Source of the DNA: JAJDTR01 sp965220415
GTDB lineage: Bacteria > Poribacteria > WGA-4E > JAJDTR01
Assembly (NCBI GenBank): GCA_965220415.1
Contig: OZ244829.1
Span: 1-64,000 of the forward strand
Direction: 5' to 3'
Length of the DNA: 64,000 nt
This document shows positions 55,989 through 63,385 of this stretch, in pieces. The first letter of the stretch is position 1, and each line of letters starts with the position of its first letter. A program made the position numbers and the translations under genes. Under the pieces are notes generated by a model. That model had not been told where the DNA came from. It searched no databases and was given only the letters and a program-made list of their open reading frames with translations.

Positions 55989-56374
55989 CGCTCACCTTGC
56001 TGGATACTTTGATATTCCTGATCGATAATGATGTCGATTTCGTCTCGGGTTAATCCCAATCGCAGCCCTTCAACCAACATTTTTCGGGCGTGCGCCGCCA
56101 CAATTCGGTGAATCTCCTCACTCGCAACAGAGACCACTTTTGGAGCAACGAATGCTCCTTGACCTTGACGCAGTATCAGCACACCCTCGTGCGCCAACTC
56201 GTTGTAAATTCGCGCCGCGGTGGTTGGATTAATCCTCAGCGTTTTTGCCAACTCACGGATAGAGGGCATCCGGTCTCCGGGATTTAGTCCCCCGTTGACG
56301 ACAGTGAGTTTTATTTGCTCGATAACCTGCCGATAGATTGGTTGACTGCTGTTGTAGTCAATGTGAAAAAGCAT
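55985..56374 (-). CDS. GntR-family transcriptional regulator (YtrA subfamily)
   Basis: 129 residues from the ATG at 56374, chosen because GAGGTG lies 8 nt upstream and family homology begins at MLFHIDYNSSQPIYRQVIEQIK. The winged helix-turn-helix covers ~10-75 (DRMPSIRELAKTLRINPTTAARIYNELAHEGVL). The short C-terminal part is helical with no ligand-binding domain of FadR or UTRA type, which defines the YtrA group that controls linked ABC transporters. An inverted repeat overlaps its own promoter, so autoregulation is likely. Confidence 0.9.
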   Translation of the reverse strand: MLFHIDYNSSQPIYRQVIEQIKLTVVNGGLNPGDRMPSIRELAKTLRINPTTAARIYNELAHEGVLILRQGQGAFVAPKVVSVASEEIHRIVAAHARKMLVEGLRLGLTRDEIDIIIDQEYQSIQQGER

Positions 56375-56394
56375 CGACACCTCATCTGTATGTA

Positions 56395-56433
56395 CTGTAT
56401 GATATATTACCATACAGTTATTCCATGTGTCAA
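56395..56433 (-). promoter_or_regulatory. Promoter and GntR-type operator of the ABC transporter operon
   Basis: On the minus strand, TTGACA (56433-56428), an 18-bp spacer and TAATAT (56409-56404). The inverted repeat CTGTATG-N9-CATACAG (56395-56401 and 56411-56417) brackets the -10 box, the usual place for a YtrA-type repressor. Confidence 0.7.
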
Positions 56434-56490
56434 TGAAAAAATGAATAATTATTTTCGGTTCTATATTAGCCGCTTCTGTGATACACTACT

Positions 56491-56835
56491 CGAGTTGCCA
56501 CTTTTGTCGGGCAGGGCACAGAAACCGAGTTTTTTTCTGACGTAGAAACACGAGATTGACGAAAAATCAGACCAATTTACCTATATTTTAGCGGACGTGA
56601 ATCAAAAACTCGGTTTCCCTGTTATAGAACCTGTTTGAATAGTCGGCAGCAGAGCCATATTCAGTCATTTGGAGACAGATTTTTTCATGTTTTTGTATTG
56701 CCCGCTATAGACCTGTGGGATCTCTATCGCGTTCCTTATTCACTCACTTGATCCCTCTGGGGCTTTTAGAGGCTGGTGCGCAGTGCGCACCCTACAAATT
56801 GTACTTTTCAAGCAGGCTCTATAGGTAGCAACTTG
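56491..56835 (+). repeat. Family E miniature element, copy 3, interrupted
   Basis: The left end CGAGTTGCCAC is at 56491-56501 and the right end GTAGCAACTTG at 56825-56835. The body matches 31295-31410 up to GTTATAG, where a family D element is inserted, and resumes at ATAGGTAGC. Without the insert it is ~148 bp. Confidence 0.75.
56628..56819 (-). mobile_element. Family D miniature element nested in family E, with target duplication
   Basis: 192 bp. The ends AACCTGTTTGAA and TTCAAGCAGGCTC are imperfect terminal inverted repeats. The flanks are TATAG at 56623-56627 and TATAG at 56820-56824, while the uninterrupted family E copy at 31295 has TATAG once (CCTGTTATAGGTAAC). The interior contains a family C unit and the GGTGCGCAGTGCGCACC palindrome. 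This shows D moves as a transposable unit with a 5-bp target duplication. Confidence 0.78.
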
Positions 56836-56852
56836 AGTTATACTACAATCGT

Positions 56853-57020
56853 AATTGTTTAGTCCATCGGTCTGGATTTGCCAATCCGGACCGAGCGGGG
56901 GTAGGGAACGCGCCGAATAGGGAAGTACAATACTAATTTCGGCTAATCGGGGGCATACATGCCCAGACCGGACGTGCGACGAACTGTAATACTACGAACC
57001 AAACGATGCACTAAACAGTG
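56853..57020 (-). repeat. Family F miniature element, copy 2
   Basis: 168 bp, an inverted near-copy of 32543-32708. The ends are AATTGTTTAGT (56853-56863) and ACTAAACAGT (57010-57019). It contains the same internal hairpin (GGTCTGGATT..AATCCGGACC). Confidence 0.78.
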
Positions 57021-57100
57021 ACCTACAATCTATCAATCTATCGGTCCTTCCAATGTCCTTCTTCCGGAGGGTGTTCGTCTAAAAACCGCGTACTCGCAAA

Positions 57101-57266
57101 TTATACTTTGCGCTGGGTATTATTGCGCTTTCTTTTCCAGTGATATTTGTTTCTAATAGGATTTACGTAGCACCAGCAGGTCGGGAATCGGAGTTCCCTC
57201 GTACAAGGGTCGCGACCTGGAGATCGCTCCTACAGAAGGCTCAATTTCTGACAGCGCGGAGTATAG
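57101..57266 (-). repeat. Family B repeat, full inverted copy
   Basis: It matches 28931-29093 in reverse orientation over ~160 bp, ending CTGACAGCGCGGAGTATAG. With E, D and F it fills the 56414-57304 gap almost completely. Confidence 0.75.
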
Positions 57267-57304
57267 ATACATTTTGCTAAACCTTGGTGCAGGAGGTGTG
57301 AACG

Positions 57305-57850
57305 GTGTTGGTTGAGCATCTACTTGATATCGTATTTCTTGTTCTGTTTCTCGCGCTTCTGGTGGCGTTACCTTGGTATCTGTTTCGGAAACAGCGGATC
57401 ATGGGAAGCGTGCTGTTTCATCTTCCTACGCCGAGGTCCCACAAAGTGTCTCTATGCTTATTCCTTGTCATTTGGATTACTGTCGTGCTTTTTCATATCG
57501 TGTACGCGATAAATAGCGGATGGCAGTCCTCATCGAAATTGTGGCCATTGCTAGGAATAACACTCCCTCTGTTCTCCGCAACCTCCGTGAATCGGTTTGA
57601 GATTCGAGCGGCCGGAGTTAACTCCCAAGGTAAGTTTACGAAATGGAAAGACCTCAACGCCTTCCAGTGGAAAGAGGAAGGCGATTACAAACTTGGCTTT
57701 GGGAAAGAGGCATACATACTCGGTCTGGTCAAGCCGGGTGACAAGTTTCCTTTATGGCTCGAGTGGGATAAGTTTCAACCAAACCATCGAGAATGCGCGG
57801 ATAAGCTTTTGTCCGAATACGTGTCGAAAGTGCCTCAAGAAAATCTATAG
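57305..57850 (+). CDS. Two- or three-helix membrane protein with PH-like C-terminus
   Basis: 181 residues from a GTG at 57305 with AGGAGG about 8 nt upstream. It has hydrophobic helices at ~6-28 (IVFLVLFLALLVALPWYLF) and ~46-70 (VSLCLFLVIWITVVLFHIVYAI). A third weaker one (LWPLLGITLPLFSA) leads into a soluble C-terminal ~90 residues. The pattern IRAAGVNSQGKFTKWKDLNAFQWKEEGDYKL resembles bacterial PH-like domains (DUF5673-type). It is an inner-membrane protein; role unknown. It lies 157 bp upstream of the blaI-like gene, which has its own promoter. Confidence 0.65.
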   Translation: MLVEHLLDIVFLVLFLALLVALPWYLFRKQRIMGSVLFHLPTPRSHKVSLCLFLVIWITVVLFHIVYAINSGWQSSSKLWPLLGITLPLFSATSVNRFEIRAAGVNSQGKFTKWKDLNAFQWKEEGDYKLGFGKEAYILGLVKPGDKFPLWLEWDKFQPNHRECADKLLSEYVSKVPQENL

Positions 57851-57949
57851 TGAATGCAGCGGACGCATCGGCGCGAATGATGTGAATTCGCCGTTTTTGC
57901 CGAGAAGCGTCTTTTTTTTGCTCTTGATGCGAAAATTTTAACATTTCTC

Positions 57950-57978
57950 TTGACGTTTGTTTTTTCTTGTGCTAAAAT
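57950..57978 (+). promoter_or_regulatory. Promoter of the BlaI-BlaR1-like operon
   Basis: TTGACG (57950-57955), a 17-bp spacer and TAAAAT (57973-57978). The start would be near 57985, ~23 nt before the regulator ATG. BlaI-type regulators usually bind over their own promoter, but I see no clear TACA/TGTA dyad. Confidence 0.65.
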
Positions 57979-58007
57979 ATTCGCATCATATCGAAAGGGG
58001 TGACAAA

Positions 58008-58397
58008 ATGGAAGACTATCGTATCGTGAGGCTCAGTCGCCGCGAGCGGCAGATAATGAATATCATCTACGAACGCGGAAGCGCTTCTGTCGCCGACGTG
58101 CTCGCAGACTTGCCGGACGCGCCCAGTTATTCCACGGTTCGTACGCTTTTACGAATTTTGGAGGAAAAGGGGCATCTTTCCCACGAAAAGGACGGTCCAC
58201 GCTATATCTATCGCTCCACACAACCGCGCCATCAGGCGGGGCACTTCGCACTTAAACAGATTGTCCAAACTTTCTTCGATAGATCGGTTGAAAAAACGGT
58301 CGCAGCATTGGTTTCCGATGATGACATCTCGGATGACGACCTTGATCGCTTAAGCCAACTCATTGAACAAGCCAAAAAAGGAGGGAACTCACCATGA
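58008..58397 (+). CDS. BlaI/MecI/CopY-family transcriptional repressor
   Basis: 129 residues from the ATG at 58008 (AAAGGGG upstream). The winged helix occupies ~1-75: LSRRERQIMNIIYERGSASVADVLADL, then PSYSTVRTLLRILEEKGHLSHEKDGPRYIYRS, a textbook BlaI/MecI pattern. A short C-terminal dimerisation helix follows. The gene overlaps the M56 receptor gene by 4 bp (ATGA). In bla/mec systems the M56 receptor cleaves or triggers cleavage of this repressor when the ligand binds. The inducer here is unlikely to be a beta-lactam, since no penicillin-binding sensor domain is present. Confidence 0.93.
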   Translation: MEDYRIVRLSRRERQIMNIIYERGSASVADVLADLPDAPSYSTVRTLLRILEEKGHLSHEKDGPRYIYRSTQPRHQAGHFALKQIVQTFFDRSVEKTVAALVSDDDISDDDLDRLSQLIEQAKKGGNSP

Positions 58398-61300
58398 TAC
58401 AATTCATTGACGCGCTCAACTCCAACCCCTGGTCGGGATTTCTACTCAACGCCACGATGAAGAGTCTCGTAATTTTCGCGGTTGCCGGGGTGTTGGCATT
58501 CCTCCTGCGCGGCAAATCAGCCGCATTGCGGGGTTTGGTTTGGTACATGGCAATCCTGGGGTGCCTCATGGTTTCAGTATTTTTCCTCACGCACACGCCG
58601 TATGAGATCAGCGTCCTACCGAGAAAGTCGGTTGGGTTTGAAACGGACATGCCGTTAGAGAACAATCAACCCTCTTCCCCACCGGTACCGGCTGCACCAC
58701 GTCCGTTGCCGACCACCGCGGCATCATCACCTCATGCCATACCACCGCCGGTTGCACCGGAACCCGAGGCCGGCGAGAGCGAAGCCCCTCAATCTAACAT
58801 GCCGGGATCTGCCTTCGTCTCGCTTCATTGGACCAATTGGATAGCGTTAATCTGGGCGGCGGTCGGACTGTTTCTATTCGCCCGTTTGGTTGTTGGGGTC
58901 GGCACCGTTTGGCGCATCACTGCCCGCAGCGACGAGTTCAGCGGTTCAATTCGGGACTTGCGACTCGGCTCGCGAGTTGGTAGTTGGAGGCGACCGGTGA
59001 GGGTACGTCGAAGCGGTGGAGTTACTACGCCGATAATGTGGGGGCTATTCCGCCCAACGATTTTGTTGCCGGCTGATGCGGATAACTGGGGAGAGGACCG
59101 GCTGCGCGCTGTTCTACTTCACGAACTGGCGCACATTAAGCGGAATGACTGGGAGTCGAAACTCATGGCACAGATAATGTGCGCGGTCTATTGGTTTAAT
59201 CCACTTGTGTGGTTTGCGGCGCGTCGGATGCGGGTGGAAGCGGAACGGGCATGTGATGACTATGTGCTTAGCTCAGGATATCAATCGACCGATTACGCGC
59301 AACATCTGGTCGATATTGTGCGAACCGTGAAGAATGCCGACTCGGTTTCGCGGGCGGCAGTGGCGATTGCGCGTTCATCAAAGATTGAAGAGCGAATCCG
59401 AATGATTCTCGCCGAAAACATGAATCGGCGTCCGCTGACGAAGATCGCCCTTGTCGCCGGTTACTGCGTCATGTTCTTTTTTGCCGGATTGATAGGGGCG
59501 GCGCGTTTGGCGGAGGCAGTCGATCAAGAAAATGCCCTGTATCAGGAATTTCAGTCGGTTTCCAACAGTCATCCGGAGCCGCTCGCAAAGGGCGCGACGG
59601 AGGCAGAGAAGGAGGCTTGGCAGGAGGAGAGCCTACGGAATAAGGAACGCGTGATTGAGTTGTGCGATCAGTTCCTCAACGCCTTCCCTGAAAGTGATCG
59701 GTACGATGAGATGTGGTACGAGAAACTGATTTACCTCCGCCTCCTTAGACGCAATGACGAATTTGATGTCGGTGTCGCAACCTTTCTGTCAGAACGTCCA
59801 TCCTCAAAATACGCCGACGAACTCCATAGTCTCCGGGCATATCGCCTCGAGAGTGAATTCAAATTCCCAGAAGCCCTTGCGGAGTGGGACAAAATCGATG
59901 ATCCGGCTATGCTCTACAAAGTATACGATCGGAAAGGGCAGATTCACGGTCGGATGAATAATTGGGAGAAAAGAGCGGAATTTGACTTGCTCCGCGTCGA
60001 GCTGATTCTCGGCAAACCTGCTCCAGAATATTCGCACACGAGCGTGAATGGTGCTCTCGTCTCGCTAAGCGCTTTACGCGGCAAAGTTGTGGTGCTCTAT
60101 CATTGGTCAACGTGGGATGGGAGAACGGCGCGGGACGACGAAGCAGGAGGCGAAATCACGAAGCTCAAACGGTTCTACGCAGCGTACAGGGATAACCCAA
60201 ATCTGGTATTAATCTGCGTGTGCACTGACAGCAATGAGTCAAAACTCAAGGAATTCGTCAATACACACGCTATGCCGGGACTCCAGCTGCTTCTCAAACA
60301 TGAAGATGTGCCTTACCAATTTGGTGTAATTGGCTTGCCTTACTACGTGGTGGTAGATAAAGCCGGGATTCTGCGCGAGAGCGCACACGCCTATGAACTA
60401 GAACAATTGGAAATTGAAGGGTTAGTCGCGGCATTATTGGAAGAAGATTCTAGCGCTCCAAGCGGGCGTGTCATACCTCGAATCAGCAAAATACGCGCTG
60501 AGGGCTACAGCTTCCAAGGCCAAGAAAAGAAAGCGATAACTGAATATGAGAAAATTCTCGCTTTCATGCCAGATACTCCTTATCTGATTTCAGAGATTCG
60601 CTATCGTAAATTCAACCTCCTGTTGGAGGAGATTCATCGCAAACGAGAACGAATAGACGCTATGACAGCGTTGATGAATCAAGCGTACAATCAGATTGTT
60701 GAGCCGAGTCTGTCACCAACAGCCCGAGATGTAGATCAAGCTCTTCAGTTGGCGACTCTCTTCTCGCAACAGGGTGACCAAGAAAAAACATGGAGGCTGT
60801 TTAAACTTGCCGTCATGCACAATGATGGCAACTATAATTCCGTTATCAATTATGCAAAACAGAAACCGGAACGATTTGCGGCAATTCGGAACATGCCCGA
60901 ATTTCAGAAACTTCTTGCTGACACGCCGCAAACTGAAGCGGAGAAACGAGTTGTCGAAGAGGACCGTAAACGGGAGATGTATGCAGAAACGCTTTCTACC
61001 GCATACAAATCATTTACGGCAGTGGAAGCGGATGGCGTTATCTTTACTGGGGTTATCCTAACCCGAGTCGGCCATATTCTCGTTCCGGCCACCGCCACAA
61101 AAGCCAAGGTTCTTCGAGCAAAAATTGTCGATTTTCAGCCCGTCAAAATTGTTGCCGTTGACACGGAAAGCGATTTGGCGGTTATAAAGGCGGATGGGCA
61201 GAGAAACCTTCGACCCGTTGCTCTCGGAAGTACAGACGATTTGCTGGAGTATAGCTTAATTCCACTACCCAATCCATCTGAAGGTTACTCATACGCACAA

Positions 61301-61651
61301 ATATTGGTAATCTCCACACGCGGTTTCCCCAATGTCCCCAATCTATCGCCTGAGATTCATCAGCAGGCTCTTGGACGGGCTCTAGCGCGGCATGCCACCG
61401 TGATGCGACTCGATATTGATGATGAGGGGAAGGTTGCAGCGCTGAAAATTGCAGCCTACGGACGTCCAGGCGAAATCACCAGAGGCGATGCGACTGTCTA
61501 CTACGATGGACGACTGCTCGCGGTCTCACCCGAAAATGAGGTAAAATACGCCAACTGGGGTCCAAGCACCGACCCAATACCGATAGACCAGATCCGCGCC
61601 GCGCTTAAACGAATGGGCATGATCCAGTTGATGAATAGGGACAGCGGGTAA
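58394..61651 (+). CDS. BlaR1-like M56 metallopeptidase receptor with TPR-, TlpA- and protease-like C-terminal domains
   Basis: 1085 residues, AGGAGG before the ATG. Helices near the N-terminus are followed by a Pro-rich loop, another helix and the cytoplasmic M56 zinc peptidase: HELAH at 243-247 and the distal acidic ligand in ERACDDYVL (288-289). A further helix (IALVAGYCVMFFFAGLIGAARL, ~355-376) leads outside. The outer part has TPR-like helices (~390-530), then a thioredoxin/TlpA-like domain (~537-690; GKPAPEYSHTSVNGALVSL, VVVLYHWSTWDGR) without CxxC, more TPR-like helices, and a trypsin-like beta-barrel lacking an evident catalytic triad (~860-1000; TGVILTRVGHILVPA, DLAVIKADGQ). It is coupled to the BlaI-like repressor, so signal sensing outside and repressor cleavage inside are likely. 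Confidence 0.88.
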   Translation: MIQFIDALNSNPWSGFLLNATMKSLVIFAVAGVLAFLLRGKSAALRGLVWYMAILGCLMVSVFFLTHTPYEISVLPRKSVGFETDMPLENNQPSSPPVPAAPRPLPTTAASSPHAIPPPVAPEPEAGESEAPQSNMPGSAFVSLHWTNWIALIWAAVGLFLFARLVVGVGTVWRITARSDEFSGSIRDLRLGSRVGSWRRPVRVRRSGGVTTPIMWGLFRPTILLPADADNWGEDRLRAVLLHELAHIKRNDWESKLMAQIMCAVYWFNPLVWFAARRMRVEAERACDDYVLSSGYQSTDYAQHLVDIVRTVKNADSVSRAAVAIARSSKIEERIRMILAENMNRRPLTKIALVAGYCVMFFFAGLIGAARLAEAVDQENALYQEFQSVSNSHPEPLAKGATEAEKEAWQEESLRNKERVIELCDQFLNAFPESDRYDEMWYEKLIYLRLLRRNDEFDVGVATFLSERPSSKYADELHSLRAYRLESEFKFPEALAEWDKIDDPAMLYKVYDRKGQIHGRMNNWEKRAEFDLLRVELILGKPAPEYSHTSVNGALVSLSALRGKVVVLYHWSTWDGRTARDDEAGGEITKLKRFYAAYRDNPNLVLICVCTDSNESKLKEFVNTHAMPGLQLLLKHEDVPYQFGVIGLPYYVVVDKAGILRESAHAYELEQLEIEGLVAALLEEDSSAPSGRVIPRISKIRAEGYSFQGQEKKAITEYEKILAFMPDTPYLISEIRYRKFNLLLEEIHRKRERIDAMTALMNQAYNQIVEPSLSPTARDVDQALQLATLFSQQGDQEKTWRLFKLAVMHNDGNYNSVINYAKQKPERFAAIRNMPEFQKLLADTPQTEAEKRVVEEDRKREMYAETLSTAYKSFTAVEADGVIFTGVILTRVGHILVPATATKAKVLRAKIVDFQPVKIVAVDTESDLAVIKADGQRNLRPVALGSTDDLLEYSLIPLPNPSEGYSYAQILVISTRGFPNVPNLSPEIHQQALGRALARHATVMRLDIDDEGKVAALKIAAYGRPGEITRGDATVYYDGRLLAVSPENEVKYANWGPSTDPIPIDQIRAALKRMGMIQLMNRDSG

Positions 61652-62311
61652 TCATCGGAATATTTTTGTAGATGATGAGGCGGAGAATCTAACTCGCTTG
61701 CACCGGTCGCGATTCGGAAATCGCTCCTACAGTAGCTGCAAAATAAAGTCATTTTATTGGGTGTAAGAACCTTCAGCCCTAAAATGTCCGATAACGGACA
61801 TTATCGGACAAGATTGCCACACTGCACGACGAATTCGTCGAAGAGATGTTTCGTAGAGTAGGATCATAATAAGACGTGCTCCCGCGCTCAAGATTGATAT
61901 AAGGTGAAAAGATGAGCTTGACAATTACGGATGAACAGTTGCGTCATGGAGATGAGTTAAAACTCTGCCCGTCACATGACTTTAAGGTCCTCACTGACCA
62001 CTAATCACTAGCCAGCAACGGAGCGGTTAGCGACGGCGGTAGAGATTCACTGGCCACTTTCCTGTATCGTCACCTTTTCGCCACATGTCTGTTGGCTTTA
62101 TCCACCACCTCCGCTCGTGAGTGCCAACTGCTCCGCTGTCATACCAGAAGCTGACAAGCCCGCCCAATCTTGGCATTATAATTGCTCAAGCAGTTGCACC
62201 TGAACATGGTAGGAAGCAATTGACTGTCGATCCGGAACGATGTTGTCACTTCGGTGTTAATTGACCTACCGGTTCATGAGTGATAGAACGCCGGCATGTC
62301 AGCGTGATCTG
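61652..62311. other. Gene-free stretch with a family B fragment and a triple operator-like site
   Basis: A B fragment (CGCGATTCGGAAATCGCTCCTAC) lies at ~61707-61731. TGTCCGATAA (61785-61794), CGGACA (61795-61800) and TTATCGGACA (61801-61810) form a 10-bp inverted repeat with 6-nt centre and three CGGACA-type half-sites, looking like a regulator-binding site or hairpin. No coding sequence is convincing. Confidence 0.45.
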
Positions 62312-62339
62312 TTGACGTTTTATCTTCCTTCAGGACAAT
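62312..62339 (+). promoter_or_regulatory. Possible promoter of the STAS gene
   Basis: TTGACG (62312-62317), a 16-bp spacer and GACAAT (62334-62339), 29 bp before the ATG. Confidence 0.35.
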
Positions 62340-62367
62340 GGGACATACCAATTCAGGAGGTGTAGAA

Positions 62368-62721
62368 ATGTCAACTCGTGTTGCAAAAAGAAACGGCGTG
62401 GTCATTTTGAAACCTAACGGCAAGCTGATTGGAAACGCCGTTAATGAACTGAGTCAAACCATTTACGGAGAGTTGCCCAAGAGTGGTGATAATCCAAAGC
62501 TGTTGATTGATTTTGACAATGTTTCACTGATGGATAGCTCCGGGCTTGGGATGTTGATGGGTGTCCACCTGGATATGCAGAAAAGAGGAGGGCGAGTCGG
62601 CGTGTGTCATGTTGGCTCGAATATCAAAAGCCTTATTGTCAGGAGTAAGTTAATTGGTACGTTTGAACATTTCAACGGTGAACATCAGGCGGTTACGGGG
62701 TTGACTGCCCAAGGAACGTGA
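62368..62721 (+). CDS. Anti-sigma factor antagonist (STAS domain)
   Basis: 117 residues from the ATG at 62368, with AGGAGG about 8 nt upstream; an earlier in-frame ATG would place that Shine-Dalgarno inside the gene. It is a single STAS domain of SpoIIAA/RsbV type. VVILKPNGKLIG is the first strand pair. LLIDFDNVSLMDSSGLGMLMG contains the conserved Asp-Ser-Ser with the phosphorylatable Ser. These proteins bind anti-sigma kinases when unphosphorylated and free a sigma factor. No kinase, sigma or phosphatase gene is adjacent. A terminator follows. Confidence 0.92.
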   Translation: MSTRVAKRNGVVILKPNGKLIGNAVNELSQTIYGELPKSGDNPKLLIDFDNVSLMDSSGLGMLMGVHLDMQKRGGRVGVCHVGSNIKSLIVRSKLIGTFEHFNGEHQAVTGLTAQGT

Positions 62722-62759
62722 AAGGTCCCATCGATTGAGCGATGTTCACTCTATTTTAC

Positions 62760-62793
62760 GCCCGCAGGTCTTAATGGCTTGCGGGCTTTTTTT
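62760..62793 (+). terminator. Rho-independent terminator after the STAS gene
   Basis: GCCCGCA (62760-62766) pairs with TGCGGGC (62780-62786) around a 13-nt loop, followed by seven T residues. Confidence 0.88.
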
Positions 62794-62849
62794 GTGCCAT
62801 ACGTGAAGATTCAGAGCGTGGACTCGAAATAGGGAAGGAGTTCGTGGTG

Positions 62850-63024
62850 TAATACCATTTCGCTCGAATAATGGTACGTATAATATTCCCCAATTATACT
62901 ATTATGAAAAGGTCGATACCAACCATATCCCGCACACCAAGCTCGTAGGCGGGGCATCTTGCCCCGCACTGACAAGATTTGATTCACCCGACTAATGCAC
63001 TGCAAATATAGAGAAATGGTATTA
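62850..63024. repeat. Family G miniature element with perfect terminal inverted repeats
   Basis: 175 bp between TAATACCATTTC (62850-62861) and GAAATGGTATTA (63013-63024), a perfect 12-bp inverted pair. A GGCGGGGCATCTTGCCCCGC palindrome lies inside. End fragments occur near 35475-35510. No coding capacity. Confidence 0.78.
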
Positions 63025-63171
63025 ATAGGCAAGGGGGTGCCCTTCTTCCAAAAGATGTTTTTTATTCTAGCCGATTGATGCGGAGAAATCAAGGGGGTTG
63101 GTATGTCTCGGTTTTCCTTGTTGACATGGGAAAAACATAGTACTATTTTGCTGCGAGAATAGTACCTAACG

Positions 63172-63328
63172 CAAGTTGCCACTTACAAGATTTTGGACAT
63201 GTACCATCGTTTTTTATTGAAAATGGCCCATTAATCGCTGAGATTTCGTAGCGCAAACTGTCAGTTTGCGCACCAGTTACGCACCAAAGGCACAATCTAA
63301 CAGATCGTGCTACAAAGGTGGCAACTTG
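63172..63328. repeat. Family E-type miniature element with perfect ends
   Basis: 157 bp between CAAGTTGCCAC (63172-63182) and GTGGCAACTTG (63318-63328), a perfect 11-bp inverted pair shared with the other E copies. The interior differs from them and carries GCGCAAACTG/CAGTTTGCGC. Confidence 0.72.
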
Positions 63329-63385
63329 GGTTACCTAACAATTATTCGTTGTTCATCGCGCCAATCGCGGAAAGGAAATAGACCA

